From: Streptomyces sp. NBC_00443
GTDB taxonomy: Bacteria; Actinomycetota; Actinomycetes; Streptomycetales; Streptomycetaceae
Length of the DNA stretch: 64,000 bases
Assembly: GCF_036014175.1 (NCBI RefSeq)
Contig: NZ_CP107917.1
Span: forward strand, 5,890,001 to 5,954,000
Reading direction: 5' to 3'
The notes beneath the pieces are model-generated. The model was not told the origin of the DNA and made no database searches. It worked only from the letters and a program-made list of their open reading frames with translations. This document shows, in pieces, positions 51,582 to 62,338 of this stretch. The translations under genes and the position numbers were made by a program. The first letter of the stretch is position 1, and each line of letters starts with the position of its first letter.

Positions 51582-53461
51582 CCTCAACGACGAGGCTCAC
51601 GGTCGCGCAGGCGCTCGTCCGCTTCCTGTCCGCCCAGTACACCGAGCGCGACGGCGTACGGCAGCGGCTGATCGGCGCCACCTGGGGCATCTTCGGCCAC
51701 GGAAACGTCGCCGGGCTCGGGCAGGCGCTCGTCGAGTACGGCGAGGTCATGCCGTACCACCAGGGCCGCAACGAACAGGCGATGGTGCACGCGGCGGTCG
51801 GTTACGCCCGCCAGTCGAACCGCCTCTCCATACACGCCGTGACCACGTCCATCGGCCCCGGCGCGACCAACCTCGTCACCGGCGCCGCCCTCGCGACCAT
51901 CAACCACCTCCCGGTCCTGCTCCTCCCCGGCGACATCTTCGCCACCCGCCCCGCCGACCCGGTCCTCCAGCAGCTCGAAGTGCCGTACGCGGGCGATATG
52001 TCAGTGAACGACTGTCTGCGTCCGGTGTCGAGGTACTTCGACCGGATCACCCGGCCCGAGGCCCTGATCCCGTCGGCCATCCAAGCCATGCGGGTGCTCA
52101 CGGACCCGGTGGAGACGGGCGCGGTCACCCTCGCGCTGCCGCAGGACGTCCAGGCCGAGGCGTACGACTGGCCGGACGAGTTCTTCGCCGAGCGCGTCTG
52201 GACCGTACGGCGTCCGGGCGCCGACCCGACCGAACTCGCCGAGGCCGTACGCATGGTCCGTGACGCCCGGCGCCCGCTCGTCATCGCCGGCGGCGGCGTC
52301 CACCACAGCCGCGCCGAGGAGGCCCTTGCCGAGTTCGCGGAGGTCACCCGCATCCCGGTCGCCTCCACGCAAGCCGGCAAGGGCTCCCTGCGCCACGACC
52401 ACCCCCAGGATGTCGGGGGAGTGGGCCACACCGGCACCGCCACCGCCGACGAACTCGCCCGCACCGCCGACCTGGTGATCGGCGTCGGCACCCGCTACAC
52501 CGACTTCACCACCGCCTCCGGCACCCTCTTCACCGGCGAGGGCGTGCGCTTCCTGAACCTGAACATCGCGCCCTACGACGGCCACAAGCTCGCTGGCATG
52601 CCGCTCATCGCGGACGCGCGCAGCGGCCTGGCGGAGCTGACCCAGGCCCTGGAGATCCACGACCACCGGATCGCCGGCTCCTACGTCACCGAGTACACCG
52701 AGGACAAGGAGCGCTGGGAGCAGCGCGTCGACGCCTGCTACGAGGCCGACGAGCCGGACGTACGGCCGACGCAGCCGCAGGTCCTCGGCGCGCTGGACGC
52801 GATCGTCGACGAGACGGACGTGATCATCAACGCGGCCGGCTCCCTCCCCGGCGACCTGCACAAACTGTGGCGGGCCCGCTCCCGGGACCAGTACCACCTG
52901 GAGTACGGCTACTCCTGCATGGGCTATGAGATCCCGGCCGCGATCGGCGTGAAGATGGCCGCGCCCGAGCGCAATGTCTGGGCGCTGGTCGGCGACGGCA
53001 CCTATCTGATGATGCCGACGGAGATCGTGACCGCCGTGCAGGAGGGCGTCGCGATCAAGGTGTTGCTGGTGCAGAACCACGGGTACGCGTCCATCGGCGG
53101 CCTGTCGGAGGAGACGGGTGCCGAGCGCTTCGGCACCGCCTACCGCCACCGCGCGGCCGACGGCACGTTCACGGGCCCCCCGCTCCCCGTCGACCTGGCC
53201 GCCAACGCGGCCAGTCTGGGCATGCGGGTGCTGCGCGCGAAGACCGTACGTGACCTGCGCGAGGCGCTCGCCGAGGCCCGCGCGGCGGACACTCCCACAT
53301 GTGTCTACGTCGAGACCGAAACGGCAGACACTGTGTCGGGCGCGCCGCCCGCGCATGCCTGGTGGGATGTTCCTGTGGCCGAGACCGCGACCCGACCGTC
53401 GGCGGTCAAGGCACGGGAGCTGTACGAACGGCACGTCTCGACCCGACGCCGCCATCTGTGA
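51578..53461 (+). CDS. iolD: 3D-(3,5/4)-trihydroxycyclohexane-1,2-dione hydrolase IolD
   Basis: About 627 residues of the ThDP-dependent family. The N-terminal domain has GIFGHGNVAGLGQALVEYG, the catalytic Glu region NEQAMVHAAVGYARQSNRL and TSIGPGATNLVTGAALATINHLPVLLLPGDIFA. The ThDP/Mg motif is VGDGTYLMMPTEIVTAVQEGVAIKVLLVQN near residue 475. It opens the ring of 3,5/4-trihydroxycyclohexane-1,2-dione to 5-deoxy-glucuronate, the substrate of IolB. The start overlaps the disrupted iolB by 4 bp. Confidence 0.93.
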   Translation: MTSTTRLTVAQALVRFLSAQYTERDGVRQRLIGATWGIFGHGNVAGLGQALVEYGEVMPYHQGRNEQAMVHAAVGYARQSNRLSIHAVTTSIGPGATNLVTGAALATINHLPVLLLPGDIFATRPADPVLQQLEVPYAGDMSVNDCLRPVSRYFDRITRPEALIPSAIQAMRVLTDPVETGAVTLALPQDVQAEAYDWPDEFFAERVWTVRRPGADPTELAEAVRMVRDARRPLVIAGGGVHHSRAEEALAEFAEVTRIPVASTQAGKGSLRHDHPQDVGGVGHTGTATADELARTADLVIGVGTRYTDFTTASGTLFTGEGVRFLNLNIAPYDGHKLAGMPLIADARSGLAELTQALEIHDHRIAGSYVTEYTEDKERWEQRVDACYEADEPDVRPTQPQVLGALDAIVDETDVIINAAGSLPGDLHKLWRARSRDQYHLEYGYSCMGYEIPAAIGVKMAAPERNVWALVGDGTYLMMPTEIVTAVQEGVAIKVLLVQNHGYASIGGLSEETGAERFGTAYRHRAADGTFTGPPLPVDLAANAASLGMRVLRAKTVRDLREALAEARAADTPTCVYVETETADTVSGAPPAHAWWDVPVAETATRPSAVKARELYERHVSTRRRHL

Positions 53462-53475
53462 AGGAGTTACCGGTC

Positions 53476-54978
<1,503 letters not shown>

Positions 54979-54989
54979 CGCCTGGCGTC

Positions 54990-55024
54990 GGGGCCGTCCG
55001 CATCGCGGACGGCCCCATTTTTTT
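54990..55024 (+). terminator. Canonical rho-independent terminator after iolA
   Basis: GGGGCCGTCCGC (54990-55001) pairs with GCGGACGGCCCC (55005-55016) around a 3-base loop, and is followed by ATTTTTTT (55017-55024). It starts 11 bases after the iolA stop and is one of the clearest terminators in the window. It isolates the iol operon from the permease downstream. Confidence 0.9.
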
Positions 55025-55176
55025 GTGGGCCAGTGCTGCGGTTCCCGCACGCCCGGAAGTCGCGCTGCGCGCGGCCTTGACGCAACGTTAACGCGTGAAA
55101 TGGCGCCGTACGGCGACGGATTCCGTAGGTGAACAGCCATTGACGTGATGGTTTCCGTCGATGTTGCATCCCCCTC

Positions 55177-56574
55177 GTGACCGACACCCTCACCCCTGTC
55201 GAGGGCGCCGTCGTCGAGGCGTCCGACAGCCCCAAGAAGCTCAAGCGCTCCATCGGCGTCGTCGGCGGCACGCTGCTCACGCTCTCCTGCGTGACCCCGG
55301 CCTCCACCCTCTTCGTGGTCGTCCCCGACCTGTTCGGCTCGCTCGGCACCGCCACCGCCCTGACGATCGCCATCGGGTCCCTGCTCTGCATCGCCGTGGC
55401 GTTCTGCTACTCGGAGCTGGGCACCCTCATCCCCAGCGCGGGCGGCGAGTACGCGATGGTGTCCACGCTGGCCGGACGGCTGGCGGGCTGGCTGGTCTTC
55501 GTGCTGTCCCTGCTGGTCGTCATGGTCGTCCCGCCGGTGATCGCGATGGGCACCGCCGACTACCTCGCCCCGATCGTCGACCTCGACCCGTCGATGGCCG
55601 GCGCCGGCGTCATGCTCCTCGCCACCCTCGCCGGCCTGCTCGACCTGCGCGCCAACGCCTGGATCACCGGCGTCTTCCTGGTCCTTGAGGTCATCGCCGC
55701 GGCCGTGGTGGCGGTGCTGGGCTTCGCCCACGCCGAGCGCGGCCCGGGCAGCCTGGTCTCGATGGAGGTGGCCGGCGCGGACGGCCGTACGGACACCGTG
55801 ACGGCCCTGCTGATCGTCTCCGGGCTCGCGATCGCCCTCTTCGTCACCCAGGGCTTCTCGACCGCCGTCTACCTCTCCGAGGAACTGGAGAACCCGCGCC
55901 GCAACGTCGCCCGCACCGTCCTCGCCACCCTCGCCATCTCCGCCGTGATCATCCTGGTCCCGGTCGCCGCCATCACCCTGGGCGCCTCGGACATCGGAGA
56001 ACTGACCGGCGGCGACATCGGCACCATGGTCACCGCCTGGTCCAACTCCGCGGTCGGCACCTTCGTCAGCCTCTGCGTGGCTCTGGCGATCATCAACGCG
56101 GGCATCGTCATGGTCATCCAGAACTCCCGCGTGCTGTTCGCCTCCGCCCGCGACAAGGCCTGGCCCGAGCCGGTCAACAACGTCCTCGCCAGGCTCGGCC
56201 GCTTCGGCTCCCCGTGGGTCGCCACCCTCGCCGTCGGAGTGCCCGGCGCCGCACTGTGCTTCGTCAACCTCGACACCCTGTACGGCGTGACGGGAGTGTC
56301 GGTGACGGGGATGTACCTGCTCGTCGCGGTGGCGGCACTGGCGGCCCGCCGCGCGCCCCACAAGCACACACCGGCATGGCGGATGCCGCTGTGGCCCGCG
56401 ATGCCGGTCCTGCTGATAGTGGTGCTCGTGTACATCCTGAGCCGGCAGGAGACGAGCCACCTGCTCTGGACAGGCGGCATCACAGCGGTGGCCACCCTGT
56501 ACTGGGCCCTGTACCTGCGCCCGCGCAGGGAGACGCGCTGGCTGGTCTCGATCCCGGAAGACCAGCAGACCTAG
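55177..56574 (+). CDS. APC-superfamily amino acid permease
   Basis: About 465 residues with about 12 helices. Family landmarks are the first helix region RSIGVVGGTLLTLSCVTPASTLFVVVPDLF, CYSELGTLIPSAGGEYAMVSTLAGRLAGWLVFVLS, FVTQGFSTAVYLSEELENPRRNVARTVL and NSRVLFASARDKAWPEPVNNVLARLG. It takes up an amino acid or amine. GTG 55177 lacks a clear ribosome binding site, and TTGACG at 55139-55144 suggests a near-leaderless transcript. The terminator before it makes it a separate unit from iol. Confidence 0.85.
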   Translation: MTDTLTPVEGAVVEASDSPKKLKRSIGVVGGTLLTLSCVTPASTLFVVVPDLFGSLGTATALTIAIGSLLCIAVAFCYSELGTLIPSAGGEYAMVSTLAGRLAGWLVFVLSLLVVMVVPPVIAMGTADYLAPIVDLDPSMAGAGVMLLATLAGLLDLRANAWITGVFLVLEVIAAAVVAVLGFAHAERGPGSLVSMEVAGADGRTDTVTALLIVSGLAIALFVTQGFSTAVYLSEELENPRRNVARTVLATLAISAVIILVPVAAITLGASDIGELTGGDIGTMVTAWSNSAVGTFVSLCVALAIINAGIVMVIQNSRVLFASARDKAWPEPVNNVLARLGRFGSPWVATLAVGVPGAALCFVNLDTLYGVTGVSVTGMYLLVAVAALAARRAPHKHTPAWRMPLWPAMPVLLIVVLVYILSRQETSHLLWTGGITAVATLYWALYLRPRRETRWLVSIPEDQQT

Positions 56575-56703
56575 GGGCGCGGGGGACTGTTCGCCGTACC
56601 ACGGACGCGGTAGACAAAAGACCCGCCGTACCCCCACGGGAGGTCCCGCGATTCAGCCCTCGGTCGATAACTTGCCGACAGGTTCGCCCCGTACCGTTGG
56701 AGC

Positions 56704-59352
56704 ATGGATCTTCGACTGCCCGCGCTGCGCGGGCTGCGGAAGCCGCGGCGGCTGCTGGCCGCCGCGGCCGCCGTTGTCGTCCTCGCCGGGGCCGGGACAT
56801 GGACGGCCGTCGCCGACGACGACGCGCCGCGGGTACGCCGCGCCGACCGGATCATGGACATGGGCGACGGAGTGCGCATCGACACCTCGTACTTCACGGC
56901 CGGATCCGGCGGCCGCCGCCCCGCCGTCCTCCTCGGGCACGGCTTCGGCGGCAGCAAGGACGACGTACGGCAGCAGGCCGAGGACCTCGCCCGGGACGGG
57001 TACGCGGTCGTGACGTGGTCGGCCCGCGGCTTCGGGAAGTCGACCGGCAAGGTCGGTCTGAACGACCCGAAGGGCGAGGTCGCCGACGTATCCCGACTGC
57101 TCGACTGGCTGGCGAAGCAGCCCCAGGTCGAACTCGACAAGGCCGGCGACCCGCGCGTGGGCATGGCGGGCGGCTCCTACGGCGGCGCCATCTCGCTGCT
57201 GGCGGCCGGCCACGACGACCGGGTGGACGCCATCGCCCCGGCGATCACGTACTGGAACCTCGCGGACGCCCTGTTCCCGAACGGCGTCTTCAAGAAGCTC
57301 TGGGCGGGCATCTTCGTCAACACCGCCGGCGGCTGCGACAAGTTCGAGACGCAGATCTGCGAGATGTACGAACGGGTCGCCGAGTCCGGCACCCCGGACG
57401 CACCGGCCCGCACCATGCTGGAGGAGCGCTCACCGTCCGCGGTCGGCGACCGCATCGACGTGCCGACCCTGCTCATGCAGGGCCAGTCCGACTCCCTCTT
57501 CACGCTCGGCCAGGCCGACCGGGCCGCGAAGGCGATCCGCGCCAACGGCGCCCCCGTCGACGTCGACTGGATCTCCGGCGGCCATGACGGCGGCGACATG
57601 GAGACGAGCCGTATCCAGGGGCGCGTGCAGTCCTGGTTCGACCGCTACCTCAAGGACGACAAGAGCGCCGACACCGGCCCGGCGTTCCGCGTCACCCGCA
57701 CCGGAGGCGTCGACTCCACCGACGGCCAGGCCCTGCTGCGGGGCGCGAGCGCGGACGCCTACCCCGGCCTGGAGAGCGGCCGTAAGTCCATCGCCCTCAC
57801 CGGCCGCGAGCAGAGCTTCGCCAACCCGGCCGGCGCCAACCCGCCCGCCGTCTCCGCCCTGCCCGGCCTCGGCGGTTCCGGCGGCCTCGCCCAGCTGTCC
57901 TCGCTCGGCGTCGGGGTGTCGCTGGACTTCCCGGGCCAGTTCGCCGCGTTCGAGTCGGCGCCGGTCACCGACAACCTGCACATCACCGGCTCCGCGACGG
58001 CGACCGTCCACGTCAGGTCGACCAGCGAGGACGCGGTCCTGTTCGGCAAGGTCTACGACGTCGGCCCCGACGGCACCCAGCAGGTGCTGCCGTCGCAGCT
58101 GGTCACACCCCTGCGCGTCGAGGGCGCCAAGTCCGGCAAGGACGTGACGGTCACGCTCCCCGCCATCGACCACGACATCGAGAAGGGCCACAGCCTGCGC
58201 CTGGTCCTGTCCTCCACGGACCTCGGCTACGCCTCCCCGGCCTCCCCGGCGACGTACACGGTCTCCCTGAAGGGCGACCTGTCCGTGCCGACCGCGCCCG
58301 GCGTGAGCACCGCCGAGACCCCGCTGCCGGCCTGGGTGTGGTGGCTGCCGGCGGCCGGCGCGGTCATCGCCCTGGCCCTGCTGCTGACGGCCCGCCGCCG
58401 CACCGCCACCCCCGCGCCCGACCCCGAGATGGCCGAAGTCCCGCTCCAGATCACCGACTTGAGTAAGCGGTACGCGGGCTCACCGGACCGTTACGCGGTA
58501 CGGGACGTGTCCTTCCGCGTCGAGAAGGGACAGGTCCTCGGCCTCCTCGGCCCGAACGGCGCGGGCAAGACGACGACCCTGCGCATGCTGATGGGCCTGA
58601 TCAAGCCGGACGCGGGCGAGATCCGCGTCTTCGGCCACGCCATCCGCCCCGGCGCGCCCGTGCTGTCCAGGGTCGGCGCCTTCGTCGAGGGCGCCGGCTT
58701 CCTCCCGCACCTCTCCGGCCGGGAGAACCTGGAGCTGTACTGGCAGGCCACCGGCCGCCCGTCGCAGGACGCCCACCTCGACGAGGCCCTGGAGATCGCC
58801 GGCCTCGGCGACGCGCTGGCCCGCGCCGTGCGCACGTACTCCCAGGGCATGCGCCAGCGCCTGGCCATCGCCCAGGCCATGCTCGGCCTGCCGGACCTTC
58901 TGATCCTCGACGAACCGACCAACGGCCTCGACCCGCCCCAGATCCGCGAGATGCGCCAGGTGATGATCCGCTACGCGGCCGCAGGCCGCACGGTGATCGT
59001 CTCCAGCCACCTGCTGGCAGAGGTCGAACAGTCCTGCACCCACCTCGTGGTGATGGACCGCGGGCGCCTGGTGCAGGCGGGCCCGGTCGCCGAGATCATC
59101 GGCTCCGGGGACACGCTCCTCGTAGGCACTGCCACGGCCGTGGAGGAGCCGGTGGTCGAGAAGATCGCCGCCCTCCCGGGCATCGTCTCGGCCGTACGCA
59201 CCGACGACGGGATCCTGGTCCGGCTCGACGCGGACGGCAGCGCACAGCGCCTGGTCACCGAACTGGTCCGCCTCGAGGTGCCCGTCCAGTCGGTGGGCCC
59301 GCACCGCCGCCTGGAAGACGCCTTCCTCACCCTGATCGGAGGCTCCGCATGA
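56704..59352 (+). CDS. Membrane fusion: extracellular S15-like hydrolase plus cytosolic ABC ATPase
   Basis: About 882 residues. An N-terminal membrane segment (LLAAAAAVVVLAGAGTWTAVA, about 17-36) leads to an alpha/beta hydrolase of the X-Pro peptidase/CocE type: nucleophile Ser158 in MAGGSYGGAIS, acid candidate in LMQGQSDSLF, His in SGGHDGGDM, then a jelly-roll domain (LHITGSATATVHVRSTSEDAVLFGKVYDV). A second helix (WVWWLPAAGAVIALALLLTA, about 544-563) returns to the cytosol. There an ABC ATPase follows: GPNGAGKTT (about 617), YSQGMRQRL, LLILDEPTNGLDPP. The permease gene overlaps its end by ATGA. The combined topology is an inference. Confidence 0.88.
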   Translation: MDLRLPALRGLRKPRRLLAAAAAVVVLAGAGTWTAVADDDAPRVRRADRIMDMGDGVRIDTSYFTAGSGGRRPAVLLGHGFGGSKDDVRQQAEDLARDGYAVVTWSARGFGKSTGKVGLNDPKGEVADVSRLLDWLAKQPQVELDKAGDPRVGMAGGSYGGAISLLAAGHDDRVDAIAPAITYWNLADALFPNGVFKKLWAGIFVNTAGGCDKFETQICEMYERVAESGTPDAPARTMLEERSPSAVGDRIDVPTLLMQGQSDSLFTLGQADRAAKAIRANGAPVDVDWISGGHDGGDMETSRIQGRVQSWFDRYLKDDKSADTGPAFRVTRTGGVDSTDGQALLRGASADAYPGLESGRKSIALTGREQSFANPAGANPPAVSALPGLGGSGGLAQLSSLGVGVSLDFPGQFAAFESAPVTDNLHITGSATATVHVRSTSEDAVLFGKVYDVGPDGTQQVLPSQLVTPLRVEGAKSGKDVTVTLPAIDHDIEKGHSLRLVLSSTDLGYASPASPATYTVSLKGDLSVPTAPGVSTAETPLPAWVWWLPAAGAVIALALLLTARRRTATPAPDPEMAEVPLQITDLSKRYAGSPDRYAVRDVSFRVEKGQVLGLLGPNGAGKTTTLRMLMGLIKPDAGEIRVFGHAIRPGAPVLSRVGAFVEGAGFLPHLSGRENLELYWQATGRPSQDAHLDEALEIAGLGDALARAVRTYSQGMRQRLAIAQAMLGLPDLLILDEPTNGLDPPQIREMRQVMIRYAAAGRTVIVSSHLLAEVEQSCTHLVVMDRGRLVQAGPVAEIIGSGDTLLVGTATAVEEPVVEKIAALPGIVSAVRTDDGILVRLDADGSAQRLVTELVRLEVPVQSVGPHRRLEDAFLTLIGGSA

Positions 59353-60212
59353 GCACGCTCACCGAGCGCACCGAGGTCGCGTCCGGCTACCGGGCGGGCC
59401 GTACGCTGCCCCTGCGGGTCGAACTGGTCCGCCAGCTGAAGCGGCGCCGCACGCTGGTGATGTTCGGCATCCTGGCCGTGCTGCCGTTCGTGCTGGTGGT
59501 CGCGTTCGCGATCGGCGGCGAACCGGACGGCGGCGGCAACCGCATCACCCTGATGGACACGGCCACCGCGTCCGGCACCAACTTCGCCGCCGTGAACCTG
59601 TTCGTCTCCGCGGGCTTCCTGCTGGTCATCCCCGTCGCGCTGTTCTGCGGCGACACGGTGGCCTCCGAGGCCAGCTGGTCCTCCCTGCGCTACCTCCTAG
59701 CGGCCCCCGTGCCCCGGGCCCGCCTCCTGTGGTCCAAGCTCGTGGTCGCCCTCGGCCTGAGCCTGGCCGCGATGGTGCTGCTGCCCCTGGTCGCACTGGC
59801 CGTCGGCACGGCGGCGTACGGCTGGGGCCCGCTGCAGATCCCGACCGGCGGCTCGCTGGACACGGCCACGGCGGCGCAGCGCCTGCTGGTGGTGGTGGCG
59901 TACATCTTCGTGTCCCAACTGGTGACGGCGGGCCTGGCGTTCTGGCTGTCGACCAAGACGGACGCCCCGCTCGGCGCGGTCGGCGGCGCGGTCGGCCTGA
60001 CCATCGTCGGCAACGTCCTCGACGCCGTGACGGCCCTCGGCGACTGGCGCCACTTCCTGCCCGCGCACTGGCAGTTCGCCTGGGCGGACGCCGTCCAGCC
60101 CCGCCCCGAGTGGTCCGGCATGATCCAGGGCACCGCGATTTCCGTAACGTACGCCCTCATCCTGTTCGCCCTGGCCTTCCGCGGTTTCGCCCGCAAGGAC
60201 GTGGTGTCCTAG
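59349..60212 (+). CDS. ABC-2 type permease partner of the hydrolase-ATPase fusion
   Basis: About 287 residues with six predicted helices (TLVMFGILAVLPFVLVVAFAIGG, NLFVSAGFLLVIPVALFCGDTVASEASWSSLRYLLAAPVPR, VVALGLSLAAMVLLPLVALAVG, LLVVVAYIFVSQLVTAGLAFWL, GAVGGAVGLTIVGNVLDAV, VTYALILFALAFRGFARKD). It has the ABC-2 motif ASEASWSSLRYLLAAPVPRARLLWSK. Overlap with the fusion gene shows they form one transporter. The substrate is unknown. Confidence 0.88.
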   Translation: MSTLTERTEVASGYRAGRTLPLRVELVRQLKRRRTLVMFGILAVLPFVLVVAFAIGGEPDGGGNRITLMDTATASGTNFAAVNLFVSAGFLLVIPVALFCGDTVASEASWSSLRYLLAAPVPRARLLWSKLVVALGLSLAAMVLLPLVALAVGTAAYGWGPLQIPTGGSLDTATAAQRLLVVVAYIFVSQLVTAGLAFWLSTKTDAPLGAVGGAVGLTIVGNVLDAVTALGDWRHFLPAHWQFAWADAVQPRPEWSGMIQGTAISVTYALILFALAFRGFARKDVVS

Positions 60213-60358
60213 GTCACCGGAAGATCACCCACCGGTCTCGACGGGCCGTCCCCGTGCCCTCTTCGAGACTCATCCGCAACGCTCCGTAGCGCACGTTCCG
60301 GCCCCCTGGCCCGTCACAGTCGCAGAAGTCGACGTCAACGGACCAGGGGGCACGGACG

Positions 60359-61912
60359 ATGAAGCGGTACCGAACACGAAGGCTGAACGTCACCCTGCTG
60401 GCGCTCACCACGGCGGGCGCCCTGCTGCTCACGGGATGCGGCGGGAGCGACGGCAGCGACAGCGGGGGCTACTCGGCGGACGACGCCAACAAGGGAGGCG
60501 GCAACAGCCGGGGCGCCTTCCCCGCCCCCGAATCCAACCGCGACTACCGGCACGACGACGACCAGGACGAGAACTCCCGCGACTTCGCGCCCGAGCCCGA
60601 CCTCCTCTCCACCTTCGCCCTCGACGTCGACACCGCCTCCTACGGCTATGCCCGGCGCACCCTCGCCGAGGGCCGGCTGCCCGACCCGTCGACGGTCCGC
60701 CCCGAGGAGTTCGTCAACAGCTTCCGCCAGGACTACGACCGTCCCGACGGCAACGGCTTCTCGGTCACCGTCGACGGCGCCCGCACCGACCGCGAGGACT
60801 GGTCCCTGGTCCGCGTGGGCCTGGCCACCCGCCTTGCCTCCGACCACGGCGAACGCCCGCCCGCCGCCCTCACCTTCGTCATCGACATCTCCGGCTCCAT
60901 GGCCGAACCGGGCCGCCTGGACCTCGCCAAGGACTCCCTCGGCGTCATGACGGACCGGCTGCGCGACGACGACTCGGTCGCCATCGTCACCTTCAGCGAC
61001 GAGGCCGAGACGGTACTGCCGATGACCCGCGTCAGCGACAACCGCGCCGAGATCCACGACGCCGTCGCCAGCCTGGAACCCACGGACTCCACCAACCTGG
61101 GCGCGGGCATGGAGACGGGCTACGAAACGGCCGTCGAAGGCCTCCGCAAGGGCGCCACCAACCGCGTGGTCCTCGTCTCCGACGCCCTGGCCAACACGGG
61201 CGACACCGACGCGGACACCATCCTCGAACGCATCTCCACCGAGCGCCGCGAGCACGGCATCACGCTCTTCGGCGTCGGCGTCGGCAGCGACTACGGCGAC
61301 GCCCTGATGGAACGCCTCGCCGACAAGGGCGACGGCCACACGGTGTACGTCTCCGACGAGGACGACGCCCACGAGGTCTTCAGCCGCCAACTCCCGCAGA
61401 ACATCGACCTCACCGCCCGCGACGCCAAGGCCCAGGTCGCGTTCGACCCCGAGACGGTGCGGGAGTTCCGGCTCGTCGGCTACGACAACCGGCAGGTCGC
61501 CGACGAGGACTTCCGCAACGACAGCGTCGACGGCGGCGAGATCGGCCCCGGCCACACGGTCACCGCCCTCTACGCCGTCCGCACCGAGCCGGGCACGGAA
61601 GGGCACCTCGCCACGGCGAGCGTCCGCTGGCTCGACCCCAAGTCCCGGGCCCCGCACGAGGAGTCCGGCCAGCTGGAGACGGGCTCCCTCCAGGACTCCG
61701 TCTGGAACGCGAGCCCCCGCTTCCAGGTCACCGCCACGGCCGCCTACTTCGCCGACGCCCTCCGCCTCGGCGACGACCGCCGGCCCACCCTGCCCGGCGC
61801 CACCGGCCTCGCCGAACTGGCCGACCGGGCAGACGAGTTGGCCACGACCACGGAGGACACGGCCGTCCGCCACCTCGCAACAGCCATCCACCAGGCCACC
61901 AGCCTGACCTGA
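60359..61912 (+). CDS. VWA-domain lipoprotein (YfbK-like)
   Basis: About 517 residues. Lipobox LLTGC puts the lipidated Cys at residue 27, after which comes a Gly/Ser/Asp-rich linker. An N-terminal domain with STFALDVDTASYGYARRTLAEGRLPDPSTVRPEEFVNSF is followed by a von Willebrand A domain with an intact MIDAS (FVIDISGSMAEPGR near 172-185, DSTNLGAGMETGYE, VVLVSDALANTGD). A C-terminal DUF3520-type region ends ELATTTEDTAVRHLATAIHQA. It likely binds a divalent metal and a protein partner at the outer face of the membrane. It follows the ABC permease by 146 bases on the same strand. Confidence 0.85.
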   Translation: MKRYRTRRLNVTLLALTTAGALLLTGCGGSDGSDSGGYSADDANKGGGNSRGAFPAPESNRDYRHDDDQDENSRDFAPEPDLLSTFALDVDTASYGYARRTLAEGRLPDPSTVRPEEFVNSFRQDYDRPDGNGFSVTVDGARTDREDWSLVRVGLATRLASDHGERPPAALTFVIDISGSMAEPGRLDLAKDSLGVMTDRLRDDDSVAIVTFSDEAETVLPMTRVSDNRAEIHDAVASLEPTDSTNLGAGMETGYETAVEGLRKGATNRVVLVSDALANTGDTDADTILERISTERREHGITLFGVGVGSDYGDALMERLADKGDGHTVYVSDEDDAHEVFSRQLPQNIDLTARDAKAQVAFDPETVREFRLVGYDNRQVADEDFRNDSVDGGEIGPGHTVTALYAVRTEPGTEGHLATASVRWLDPKSRAPHEESGQLETGSLQDSVWNASPRFQVTATAAYFADALRLGDDRRPTLPGATGLAELADRADELATTTEDTAVRHLATAIHQATSLT

Positions 61913-61920
61913 CCTGACCG

Positions 61921-61940
61921 CCAGGGGCTCCGCCCCCTGG
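61921..61940 (+). terminator. GC-rich hairpin after the VWA gene
   Basis: CCAGGGG (61921-61927) pairs with CCCCTGG (61934-61940) around CTCCGC, 8 bases after the stop. It resembles a hairpin seen very often in Streptomyces intergenic DNA. The remainder of 61941-62283 holds no supported gene; frames in it are Pro/Arg/Gly-rich artefacts. Confidence 0.6.
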
Positions 61941-62283
61941 ACCCCCATCGGCCTGAACGGGCCTCGTCCTCAACCGCCGGACGGGCTGAAATTGCCTGGA
62001 CCGGCATTTGAAAGAGACCGGCGGAGTGGCCGTGGTGGTGGCGCACCCCCGCGGCGCCGCAGTCGCCCACGGCGGCAAGGGGACGTGCCGGGGGGTGTCC
62101 GCCCGCAGTGGCCGGCGTCAAGAAACAGCACCCCCTGCCCGACCCCGACCGCCGGTCCGAGGACGGACACCCCCGGCACGGCCCCGACCCACCACACACC
62201 CGCAGGCGCTACGCGCACCCCCACCGAAACAGCCACAGGCCGCCGCAGGCACCCCCGCCCAACCACCAGAGGCTTGACCTTCC

Positions 62284-62299
62284 CTTACGCGCGAGTAAG
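62284..62299. promoter_or_regulatory. Candidate FadR/TetR-type operator upstream of the acyl-CoA ligase
   Basis: CTTACGCGCGAGTAAG is nearly symmetric with arms CTTAC/GTAAG, and GTAAG recurs at 62311-62315. It is 40 bases before the acyl-CoA ligase start. Actinobacterial TetR repressors of fatty acid genes bind similar TTAC-N6-GTAA sites, so regulation by fatty acyl-CoA is a reasonable guess. Confidence 0.5.
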
Positions 62300-62338
62300 T
62301 TGACCCCCCAGTAAGTCCACCTGGCACCGGGAGCCGAC

